Source of the DNA: Mucilaginibacter sp. OK268
Lineage (GTDB): Bacteria; Bacteroidota; Bacteroidia; Sphingobacteriales; Sphingobacteriaceae
DNA length: 64,000 nucleotides
Assembly (NCBI RefSeq): GCF_900103125.1
Contig: NZ_FNJV01000002.1
Span: 558,001 to 622,000 of the forward strand
Direction of reading: 5' to 3'
Shown: positions 38,753 to 46,758 of the stretch, in pieces
Position numbering within the stretch: the stretch's first letter is position 1
Layout: every line of letters begins with the position of its first letter
Notes under the pieces: generated by a model
What the model was told of the DNA's origin: nothing
The model's input: the letters and a program-made list of their open reading frames with translations, nothing else
The model's database searches: none
Program-made: the position numbers and the translations under genes

Positions 38753-38808
38753 CGCTTTATTTTTCCGGGGAAATGGAACCTGTTATATGAAAAAAGTCAA
38801 ATTCGGCC
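38753..38808 (-). pseudogene. Short C-terminal tail of a GH43 gene
   Basis: The minus strand reads AEFDFFHITGSISPEK followed by a stop, similar to the intact GH43 ending AEFDFFHITDSI. The DNA also matches the tail at 37024-37080, including GGGGAAATGGAACCTGTTAT (plus strand). It lies 43 bp after the 675-residue GH27 gene and has no other coding context. Confidence 0.7.
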
Positions 38809-38850
38809 ACATAGTTATTAATCGAGCTCAGGTTAAGAGACATTATCCTG

Positions 38851-40878
38851 CTATTTAATCGGCGTAAATTTGTACAGAGCTACTCCATGCATCGGAACCT
38901 TCACCGAAAGAGCCTCTTTGTCCGCATGGATTGTTGTAATATCTTTCTGACGCCAAAGATCACGTACCTTTTGCTTTCCTGAAATGCCAAGTTTATTCAG
39001 ATCCTTGTAAGAGATATCCACTTTCTCCAGACCGAAATTGCAAAAGCCTGCTACACGGCTGCCATCCTCCAATTCTTTTACATAAATGCGCAGATCTCCG
39101 ATAGTCTGAACACAGGTAGCCTGTTTGCCAAGAGCATCCTGATTAACAGCAATCACTTCATCGTTTGTTAATAAATTCAGGGTAAAAGCATCCAGCTTTT
39201 CCATATCGCAACCAATTAGCAGAGGCGCAGAGAAAAGGCTCCAAAGGCTGAAGTGAAGATACTGCTCATCTGGTTTAAGTGAGGTGGGATGCGGGCTACC
39301 CCAGCCTACTGTTCCTACAACCAGCATGTCCGGATCGTTCCAGTTACCGGGTTTAGCCCAGGCTGCAGACTGATCCTGAGCCAATGCAATACTTTTAACG
39401 TTGGACCAGTTGTCTGTTATATCATTCGTTGTACGCCAGGTGTTTCCACCTACCGAATCGCCCCATTTCCAAACATCCGACATTCCGTACTGACACAAGC
39501 TGAAAACAATGTCTCGGGGTTGCTGACGGATATAATCTCCCATTAGTTTGTATGGTTTGACGGCGGTAGACAATTGATAACCTCCATTGTAAGATATAGA
39601 GACTACTTTGTTTGGGTCGTTATCAGGTATTCCATTTAGCACTCCTCCATAGCTGCACCAATCGTATTTCAGGTAATCGAAACCCCATTTGGCATAACTT
39701 TCGGCATCTTGCCTCTCATAACCATAGCTGCCGGCACCGCCATCACAGGTCCAGGGCCCAGGACTGGAATAAATGCCGATCTTTAAACCTAAGCCATGCA
39801 CATAGTCTGTCAGAAATTTCATATCTCCAAACCTTTTATTAGGAACTATATTACCAGCTTCGTCCCGGAACTTACCTTGCTGGGAAGGATCTTTCGAATC
39901 GCGGTTATTTTGCCAGTAGTCGTCAATATTTACGTAATTCCATCCGTAATTTACAAGTCCGGTTTTCACCATTACTTCCGCAGCGCGCTTAACTTTCTCA
40001 GCAGAAACTTCTCCAGCAAAACAATTCCAACTGTTCCAACCCATTGGCGGGGTAAGTGCAATTTTATCACCACAGATAATGCGTAAACTTTTTTCGGCTA
40101 TACCTTTCGCATTCTTTGCCTTCAATTGAATAACGTAAGTGCCGGCTGTTACAAGCTTACCGGTGATAAGTCCTGTTTTTTGATCCAGCTTTAGTCCCTG
40201 AGGCAAGCCGGTAACCATAAAGGTCATTGGCCGGTCTCCGGTGGCAGGTATCCTGAACTGAAACGGCGAGCCCGGGCGCACGCCGAAAACGCTTGCGCTA
40301 TTGATCTTCGGTTTTGCCGATGGCTTAGGGGTAAGAATGTAGGGCTCACTTGGGACAGGATAATAAGTAGCAAAACTTTCTACACCACCCGCCTCAAATT
40401 TTGCATCCACCCAGTCGGCATGATTGTTATGTCCTATCTCTGTCACGCGCAGCTCAAGTTTTTTCACACCCGAAAGTTTCACATTACATGGCCGGGCAGT
40501 ATCGCCTGCATGCATTACACCGCTCGACCAAAGCTTCGCTCCATCGCCATATACAATAAACTCTACGGCGGGCTGATGTTGTTTCACTTCATCATCAATG
40601 CCAACCTGCGCGGTAAACGAATTTGCCTTACCATCGAGCTGAATAAAAAGAGAACTTTCTGCGTGTGTGCCGAAGCCATGCTCAAAAGTTTTGCCTGCAA
40701 TGGTCATAATGTTGCCATCAACCGACCTGTTTTTTTTAGGTATGCCCCAGCCCTGTGAAGCTGTACTGAGATCCAGTTGATCTAACCAAACAGTTTGTGC
40801 GGAAAGAGTACCCGTGCTTACTAAGCTGAAGACAATAACGAAGACAAGAGTAAATATGCTTTTACTTGCTGTATTCAT
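38851..40878 (-). CDS. GH27 alpha-galactosidase with N-terminal NPCBM domain
   Basis: The 675-residue protein has a signal peptide ending TLSAQ. An NPCBM-type galactose-binding-like module follows (about residues 30-170, with FEHGFGTHAESSLFIQLDG and GVKKLELRVTEIG), then a putative Ig-like linker (FRIPATGDRPMTFMVTGLPQG), then the GH27 catalytic domain starting ALTPPMGWNSWNCF near residue 275. The nucleophile is D406 in FDYLKYDWC and the acid/base is D486 in RTTNDITDNW. The extra binding module distinguishes it from its shorter neighbour and may give a different substrate or surface retention. Confidence 0.92.
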   Translation of the reverse strand: MNTASKSIFTLVFVIVFSLVSTGTLSAQTVWLDQLDLSTASQGWGIPKKNRSVDGNIMTIAGKTFEHGFGTHAESSLFIQLDGKANSFTAQVGIDDEVKQHQPAVEFIVYGDGAKLWSSGVMHAGDTARPCNVKLSGVKKLELRVTEIGHNNHADWVDAKFEAGGVESFATYYPVPSEPYILTPKPSAKPKINSASVFGVRPGSPFQFRIPATGDRPMTFMVTGLPQGLKLDQKTGLITGKLVTAGTYVIQLKAKNAKGIAEKSLRIICGDKIALTPPMGWNSWNCFAGEVSAEKVKRAAEVMVKTGLVNYGWNYVNIDDYWQNNRDSKDPSQQGKFRDEAGNIVPNKRFGDMKFLTDYVHGLGLKIGIYSSPGPWTCDGGAGSYGYERQDAESYAKWGFDYLKYDWCSYGGVLNGIPDNDPNKVVSISYNGGYQLSTAVKPYKLMGDYIRQQPRDIVFSLCQYGMSDVWKWGDSVGGNTWRTTNDITDNWSNVKSIALAQDQSAAWAKPGNWNDPDMLVVGTVGWGSPHPTSLKPDEQYLHFSLWSLFSAPLLIGCDMEKLDAFTLNLLTNDEVIAVNQDALGKQATCVQTIGDLRIYVKELEDGSRVAGFCNFGLEKVDISYKDLNKLGISGKQKVRDLWRQKDITTIHADKEALSVKVPMHGVALYKFTPIK

Positions 40879-40880
40879 TT

Positions 40881-41006
40881 TTAATTTATTATTGATAGGA
40901 TGCGCTGCTCGATTGTATAAATGGCTTGTATATTCGGGTTATGAGCCTGTGCCCCCGCTGCAGCAAAAAGATCTGTTACCTGCAATACTTTCTTTCTGAT
41001 TTTCAT
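40881..41006 (-). CDS. Possible 41-codon upstream ORF
   Basis: An ATG at 41004-41006 opens a frame starting MKIRKKVLQVTDLF that stops at 40881-40883, two bases before the GH27 start codon. The tight spacing would allow translational coupling or a leader-peptide role. Nothing in the sequence resembles a known protein, and a chance ORF is as likely. Confidence 0.2.
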   Translation of the reverse strand: MKIRKKVLQVTDLFAAAGAQAHNPNIQAIYTIEQRILSIIN

Positions 41007-41116
41007 TATTATTCTAAATTTATGTGTGTGTGTACATTATATATGATGTACCGGTCGAACAGGCTGGTTTTCCCGCCCAATAGTGAACTACCTTCCCATT
41101 AAAAAAAATATTGATA

Positions 41117-42679
41117 TCAAATGGAATCTGTTATATGAAAAAAGTCAAATTCAGCCGATCCCCCTATACTTTTTGTAGCATAATTAAACAAAGCAAAACG
41201 ATAGCCCATGAAATGCGGGAAGGTATAGGCCATTTTTAATTGTGTACCCAATGGTATCCACGTTTTCCCGTCCAGGCTATAAAAAAAATTGGCCACGTCT
41301 TTTCTGTTCGTAAAATTGCATTCCGCCTTAAAGTATACTACTTTTTGGTTTAAGGGGATTTTTTGTGCTTCTACAGGTTTTCCAGTGCTTGCATTGATCA
41401 TGACGACAGCTTTGCTATCCCCGGTTATTTTGACACCAGCCAATCCGTAATTTTTTTGCAAAAGGCCCAAACCCGCAAAATCACCATCTTTCATGTTAGA
41501 AATGTCGAGCGAAACTGTCCCGGAGCATACCGGGCCGATAGTACGTTGTGTCAATGAATTTCGTGCCGTCAGGAAATTGGTGTCGATCCTGCCGGTGGTG
41601 AGTCGTAAATACCCTTTCCGCGCGGTAACAGACCACAAGCTATTATCCGGGTTATGGTTCCATTGCCAAACCAGCGGTAATGTACGTTCGCCTTTTTTAC
41701 GGGTAAAATCGTCTGAAGCAACAATGCCCGGGATCAAACCTTTACCGGCCGGCAGGTCGAGTGTATCGGTCACTTTGCCATTGGTGCCCAAAACGGGCCA
41801 TCCATCCACCCACTTTACAGGTACCAAATAGGGAATACGGCCCACCGAGCCATAATCACGGAACAAATAAGAATACCAGGCTCCATTTGGCGCTTCAACC
41901 AATCCGCCTTGCGCCACACCCAGATCCTGGAGGCCAATTCGCCCTTCGTACGGGCCGGTGATTTTATCTGCCCGGTGTATGATAACAGTGCGTACGTGGC
42001 CCGGTGGCCATGTAATATTGAAAAGATAATATTTGCCTTTTATCTTAAACAGCTGAGAGCCCTCCGGACCGAGGCCGGTACCGCCCGAAGGCACGTTTGC
42101 TTTTTTAATGATAATTTTGTCCGTTCCGCCGAGTTTTATACCGGAAAGATCGTCCTTTAATTCAACTAACCTTAAATCTCCGCTCCCGCTAATCATATAC
42201 GCTTTTCCGTCATCATCAAAAAACAAGGAGTGATCACCCAGGTCGGGGGTAAATGAACTGGCTTTCCACTGGCCTTTTTCGATATTTTTAGTGCTGTAAA
42301 TGTGCGTTTTATTGGTATTTGCAGAAAATGTGCTTACATAATAGGTGCCATTATGGAAACGAATAGAACTTGCCCACGAACCCTCCCCATATGCATTTTT
42401 TCCATTTGTGAGATTCATTGCGTCAATGTTTGCTAATGTATCATAAGCATAACCCACTGTCTTCCAGTTCACCAGGTCGTTCGACTTCATAATCGGTACA
42501 CCGGGACTCATGTGCATCGTTGTGCTGCTCATGTAATAGCTATTGCCTACACGTTCTATTGATATGTCTGGTACATCTGCATAAATAATAGGATTAGTGG
42601 CTTTTTGTGCGTATAAACACGGCGCAAAAAGCGTGATAATTAAGGTCGTCATCCATAACCTGTATATCGCATTTCTCAT
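41117..42679 (-). CDS. GH43 beta-xylosidase/arabinofuranosidase with C-terminal sandwich domain
   Basis: The 520-residue protein has a signal peptide ending CLYAQ. The GH43 five-bladed propeller shows the catalytic base Asp in IIYADVPDISIERVG, a middle motif (EGSWASSIRFHNGTYYVSTF), and the acid Glu in GPEGSQLFKIKGKYYLFN. A C-terminal beta-sandwich of the type found in GH43 xylosidases (about residues 320-520) ends with FALFNYATKSIGG. The C-terminal tail sequence is repeated as remnants at 38.75 and 37.0 kb. It most likely removes arabinofuranose or xylose from plant polymers. Confidence 0.9.
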   Translation of the reverse strand: MRNAIYRLWMTTLIITLFAPCLYAQKATNPIIYADVPDISIERVGNSYYMSSTTMHMSPGVPIMKSNDLVNWKTVGYAYDTLANIDAMNLTNGKNAYGEGSWASSIRFHNGTYYVSTFSANTNKTHIYSTKNIEKGQWKASSFTPDLGDHSLFFDDDGKAYMISGSGDLRLVELKDDLSGIKLGGTDKIIIKKANVPSGGTGLGPEGSQLFKIKGKYYLFNITWPPGHVRTVIIHRADKITGPYEGRIGLQDLGVAQGGLVEAPNGAWYSYLFRDYGSVGRIPYLVPVKWVDGWPVLGTNGKVTDTLDLPAGKGLIPGIVASDDFTRKKGERTLPLVWQWNHNPDNSLWSVTARKGYLRLTTGRIDTNFLTARNSLTQRTIGPVCSGTVSLDISNMKDGDFAGLGLLQKNYGLAGVKITGDSKAVVMINASTGKPVEAQKIPLNQKVVYFKAECNFTNRKDVANFFYSLDGKTWIPLGTQLKMAYTFPHFMGYRFALFNYATKSIGGSAEFDFFHITDSI

Positions 42680-42724
42680 ATTGACATTTGTTTTTTTTGT
42701 CCTGGTATTCTTACCTGGTTTTAA

Positions 42725-44836
42725 TTATTTAGTTAATGTATTTATTTGAAGCATGCTTACTGAATATGGATCGAAAGTCCTTGTAAATTTGGCGCCGGCC
42801 ACTTTTATTTTGGAGGTAACCGGAACTATTTTTTTGGGGTCGCTGATCGTGTTCGTATCTTCGGGTTTGTCACCTTTTATGACTACCAGGGTACCCTCTG
42901 ATGATAAATTTCCGGCCCCCTTTAAATCAATATCAACCTTTTGCCGCTTTCCTGTTGCATTTACTACTTTAAGAAAAAGTTTCCCCGTTTTGGTGTCCTG
43001 GGTAGCTACATAAAACATGCCTGGTATAGGTTTGGGCATGTTGTTCGCCGCGCTGTCCTGCTTGGTGGCAGGCCGCGTTTGGGTTGGTATATTGGCGCCC
43101 GCTATTGGCACTACTTTATTGCCGATATAGCTGTTAAACATTACTTGTACATAGTACGAGGGTGAACCAAAGCTTTTTAAAGCATCATAACCTATCAGGT
43201 TTGACTCCCATTGCCATGCTTTCGGCGCGGTTGCGGTAGCCTTATTTACATTTGCAAATAAAGGCGCGTAGCATGAGCGGATAACGAGGTCTGAGTTACG
43301 TTCCATGCCCGTCATCCAGGCGGCATCACCGAGGGCGGCATTCAAAGTGGTGGTGGGCATGCCTTCCGTTGTTGCCCATTCACCTACAAACACTTTATAT
43401 CCATTGCGGTCGTAGTTATCATAATGTGCTGCATCCTCTTCCATCCCCCAGGCATTGCGGTAGTAATGTTCATCTACAATTTCGGGCTTGCGAATGGTTA
43501 ATTTACCCCTGGTCCCAAGCCAGTCCTTACCGCCGATGCTTGCAATACAGTGAAGGTTAGGATATTTGACTTTAATGGCATCATAAAACTGGGCAAAACG
43601 TCCGTCGTAACTGCCAGACGCGTCAAACCCGTCTTCGTTACCAATCTCCACATAGCTGAGTTTAAAGGGCGCCGGGTGCCCATCTGCCGCACGCTTAGCG
43701 CCCCAGTACGTGCTTACATCGCCCGTAACATATTCAATTTCATCAAGCGCATCGTCTACATATGGCTTTAAAAGCGGGCCTGCGTCTACATGGTCGCCAT
43801 CGAGTGAATAGCCGGCATAAACGGCAAGCAGCGGTTCCATTTTCAGGTCTTCGCACCATTCTAAAAATTCAAGTAAGCCCATTCCGTCAGTCGGGCGGTA
43901 ACCCCATGAGCCGGTATGACCGGGCCGCCCCTCAAGCGGTCCCAAAGTAGTCTTCCACGGAAATGCATCGGTCAATTTTGGGCCTTCAAGGAAATTACCA
44001 CCGGGGAAACGTAAAAAGCGGGGTTTCATATCAGCCAATAATTTCATGAGGTCTATCCGGTTCCCATTCGGGCGATTATGATAAGTTGGCGGAAATAACG
44101 AGACGAGGTTAAAATAATAAACCCCGGTACGGTTTGTTGAAATAACAAAACGGGCGTCAGTTGTTGGTTTAACGCCAGCGCCGGTTGTTAATTTAAGTTC
44201 ATATTTTTTCCAAAAGGCGCTTTTTACCAAATTAATAGTCCCCGAAGCATATATTGTTTTACCGTCATTACTTTCTATACTTACGGTTATAGGCCCGGCC
44301 GTGTTATCAGCAATTACCGGAACTGCAGTTTTAGGCGCGGGAGCCCATTGCTCGGTCAACGGCTTGCTTTCCATACCTTTAATATAAAAAGAAGCGTTAT
44401 AAGTTGTATTAGGCAAAACAGGTATGCCCCAATAACCTTCATTTGCAATACCGGCACGGCCACCGCCTGTATCCACCAATAGTCTTAAACAGGTTGTTAA
44501 CGCGCCATTAATTGCATGGCGCCGCTCATCTGCAGGTACATAGTTGGGGTTTGCGGCAACTAATTGAATTGTGGCCTTCGCACTACCTTCCTTGATTACA
44601 CTCCAGGCTTCCGGCGTATTTGGGTTGTCCTTAAATATCCTGTTTTTGATCAGCTCGGCATACAAGCCCCCATCGTACGAATGGTTGATCTCCTCTGTCA
44701 TCAACCCATACAGTTGCGGACTTACATTTGCGCCGGGTTTAGTTAAATCAAGCGTAAGCTTAGGGTTTTGCGCTTTTAAGCTTGTTGCAGTGAACAGGAA
44801 CAGGCACAAACTTGAAATGGGTAATAACTTTTTCAT
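42725..44836 (-). CDS. GH51-type alpha-L-arabinofuranosidase
   Basis: The 703-residue protein begins with a signal peptide (LPISSLCLFLFTATSLKAQ) that is nearly copied in the GH43-CBM6 gene. The family start YGLMTEEINHSYDGGLYAELI and the RFPGGNFLEG motif are present. The acid/base is E401 in SYVEIGNEDGFD and the nucleophile is E486 in KVFVGEWATTEG. An N-terminal carbohydrate-binding-like region (about residues 80-235) precedes the barrel, and an arabinofuranosidase C-terminal beta-sandwich closes the protein. It releases terminal arabinofuranose. It is exported, while many GH51 enzymes are cytoplasmic. Confidence 0.92.
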   Translation of the reverse strand: MKKLLPISSLCLFLFTATSLKAQNPKLTLDLTKPGANVSPQLYGLMTEEINHSYDGGLYAELIKNRIFKDNPNTPEAWSVIKEGSAKATIQLVAANPNYVPADERRHAINGALTTCLRLLVDTGGGRAGIANEGYWGIPVLPNTTYNASFYIKGMESKPLTEQWAPAPKTAVPVIADNTAGPITVSIESNDGKTIYASGTINLVKSAFWKKYELKLTTGAGVKPTTDARFVISTNRTGVYYFNLVSLFPPTYHNRPNGNRIDLMKLLADMKPRFLRFPGGNFLEGPKLTDAFPWKTTLGPLEGRPGHTGSWGYRPTDGMGLLEFLEWCEDLKMEPLLAVYAGYSLDGDHVDAGPLLKPYVDDALDEIEYVTGDVSTYWGAKRAADGHPAPFKLSYVEIGNEDGFDASGSYDGRFAQFYDAIKVKYPNLHCIASIGGKDWLGTRGKLTIRKPEIVDEHYYRNAWGMEEDAAHYDNYDRNGYKVFVGEWATTEGMPTTTLNAALGDAAWMTGMERNSDLVIRSCYAPLFANVNKATATAPKAWQWESNLIGYDALKSFGSPSYYVQVMFNSYIGNKVVPIAGANIPTQTRPATKQDSAANNMPKPIPGMFYVATQDTKTGKLFLKVVNATGKRQKVDIDLKGAGNLSSEGTLVVIKGDKPEDTNTISDPKKIVPVTSKIKVAGAKFTRTFDPYSVSMLQINTLTK

Positions 44837-44895
44837 TGTGAAATTTAATATTATTTATTGTGTTTTTTACACTTATTTTATAGAGCCAACGGGGT
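44766..44895 (-). repeat. Duplicated 5' leader and signal-peptide segment, copy A (GH51)
   Basis: The GH51 5' leader and signal-peptide coding region match the corresponding region of the GH43-CBM6 gene (about 46532-46660). Shared plus-strand blocks include TGAACAGGAACAGGCACAAA and GAAATGGGTAATA. In the untranslated part the shared elements are ACACTTATTT and GCCAAC. Confidence 0.7.
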
Positions 44896-45247
44896 ATTTG
44901 CATTATTCGTAATGCACTCAAACATTGGCAAACTGGTTAACTTCGTCTGAAATAAAACACCTGAAATCCAGTATTTTCTCCGGCGCATCGTTTTTTTCAC
45001 GGGGTAGCCTAACTTTATCAAATTCATTAATCCATCTGTACCAACATTGCGTCATCATGCTTTATTAAAATTGTCAATGGTAGAATATTGACCTGCTAAA
45101 AGCACGACCATGACTAAAAGACTCTCCTTTTTTAAAAACATAGTTATTTTAAGATTTTGTCCCGTCCCATCGTGCCACAGAAGCCGAAATCCATCGACTT
45201 CGATTATTCTTTACATTAATTGAATTCTTAAGCCCCCTTATTTATTT
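44896..45247. other. Intergenic region between GH43-CBM6 and GH51
   Basis: This stretch of about 350 bp upstream of the GH51 leader contains no supported ORF. The long gap suggests that GH51 has its own promoter. I could not identify one by eye. Confidence 0.35.
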
Positions 45248-46615
45248 CTAATTGAATTTCCACCAGTTGAAATTAAACAAATGCCCCTGGCCACCTTTAA
45301 ACACAAAGTATACATCATGAATACCCCTTGCTTTGTTTACCGCAACAGATTGGGTTCCCCATATTTCCAAACCGCCTGTGTTTTTTATGGATAAAGTGCC
45401 CAGTAAGAAACCGTCAGACCTGTCAATGCGTATCTCTATTATACCTCCATCAGTATTTGCTGCCACATTCGCATAAAATGCATTTGGGTCACTTTTAAAA
45501 TCCACACTTCGCACTTTAATATAATCACCACTATCTATATTTGTTACGTACATTCCATTATTACCTGTTGCGGTATTAACACCCGATTCCCAGGCTATTG
45601 TTTCAGCCTCCTGACGAACAAAAGGATCCAGGTTCCTTACTGCTTTGATCACGCCTTCGGTAGTAGGGGTGATCATAGGAATTGTACCGTCAGGTTGATA
45701 AGTAAATTGATCAACACAAACCGACCTTGTAAAGCCCCCTCCGCCCGGTAAAGCTCCGTTATGATAAAAAAAGTATGATTTACCATGGTAATCTATCATC
45801 CCAGGGTGGTTTGTAAATGTGCCGCCTTTCTTAATAATGCGCATAAGTGTATCCCGGTATACCCACGGACCAGTTGGCCCGGTACTGGTAGAATAAGCTA
45901 TATGCTCCGGCACACCACCGGCAGGATATACCATATAGTACATTTTTTTTCGTTTATAAAACCAGGGCCCTTCCTCGTATTGGGTTAAACGGTTGGAATC
46001 CCCGGTACGTTTCCCAAACCCTTGCTCTGTAAGCAGGACTTTTTGTATCTCTCCTGAATAAGAGATCATATCCTGATTTAATTTCACATAAAACAACTGT
46101 GGGTTTCCCCAATACAGATAAGCCTGGCCATCGGTATCTATAAATACCGTAGGGTCAATATCGCCAAGGCCAGTATAAGTTAAGGGATGACCAATGGCAT
46201 CAATAAATGGCCCTTCGGGTGTTGTGCCAACGGCTACCCCAATAGCCATACCTTTGCCGTCAGCCCGGTTCATTGGCACATACCAGTAAAATTTACCATT
46301 ACGAAAAATACACTGGCCGGCCCAGGCATCTGTTTTTATCCATGAAAATGTTTTTAACGATAACGGTGCGCCCCTGTCGGTCCAATTCACCATATCTATG
46401 GTTGAAAATAAGTGCCAATCATTCATCGTGAACGTTGTAGCTTTATCCTCGTCGTGGCCTGTATACAAAAATACGGTGTCGTGGTACACCATGGGTGCCG
46501 GATCGGCAGTAAACCTGGTTTGGATAATTGGGTTTTGCGCTTTCAAATTTGTTGCTGTGAACAGGAACAGGCACAAACCTGAAATGGGTAATATTTTTTT
46601 CTTCGTCAAAGTCAA
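45248..46615 (-). CDS. GH43 glycosidase with C-terminal CBM6-like module, non-ATG start
   Basis: The 455-residue protein has a GH43 propeller with the base Asp in FTADPAPMVYHDTVFLYTG, a middle Asp in DIDPTVFIDTDGQAYLYWG, and the acid Glu in YEEGPWFYKRKKMYYMVYPA. A CBM6-like sandwich follows from about residue 335 (RQEAETIAWESGV, DSGDYIKVRSVDF, HDVYFVFKGG). The signal peptide (LPISGLCLFLFTATNLKAQ) is duplicated from GH51 or the reverse. Where GH51 has ATG, this gene has ACG. The available starts are TTG at 46613-46615 or 46607-46609, so initiation may be weak. Arabinofuranosidase or xylosidase activity is likely. Confidence 0.88.
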   Translation of the reverse strand: MTLTKKKILPISGLCLFLFTATNLKAQNPIIQTRFTADPAPMVYHDTVFLYTGHDEDKATTFTMNDWHLFSTIDMVNWTDRGAPLSLKTFSWIKTDAWAGQCIFRNGKFYWYVPMNRADGKGMAIGVAVGTTPEGPFIDAIGHPLTYTGLGDIDPTVFIDTDGQAYLYWGNPQLFYVKLNQDMISYSGEIQKVLLTEQGFGKRTGDSNRLTQYEEGPWFYKRKKMYYMVYPAGGVPEHIAYSTSTGPTGPWVYRDTLMRIIKKGGTFTNHPGMIDYHGKSYFFYHNGALPGGGGFTRSVCVDQFTYQPDGTIPMITPTTEGVIKAVRNLDPFVRQEAETIAWESGVNTATGNNGMYVTNIDSGDYIKVRSVDFKSDPNAFYANVAANTDGGIIEIRIDRSDGFLLGTLSIKNTGGLEIWGTQSVAVNKARGIHDVYFVFKGGQGHLFNFNWWKFN

Positions 46616-46660
46616 TATTATTAATTGTTTTCTTACACTTATTTACAAGGCCAACAGGCC
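46532..46660 (-). repeat. Duplicated 5' leader and signal-peptide segment, copy B (GH43-CBM6)
   Basis: This is the partner of the GH51 leader at about 44766-44895. The match covers the signal peptide and part of the untranslated leader and ends where the mature enzymes, from different families, begin. Confidence 0.7.
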
Positions 46661-46758
46661 ATTTCCACTGAAAACTATTTCTGAGTTTATCGGTATTCCT
46701 GATAACCTGTATGTCCAGTTCACAGATTTTCCATAAACTTCACACTGCTGAAATGGGT

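Noticed and set aside
40814..40999. A 61-codon plus-strand ORF with a hydrophobic stretch
   Set aside because: It overlaps the signal-peptide end of a convincing GH27 gene on the other strand, and its hydrophobic part is the mirror of AT-rich leader DNA.
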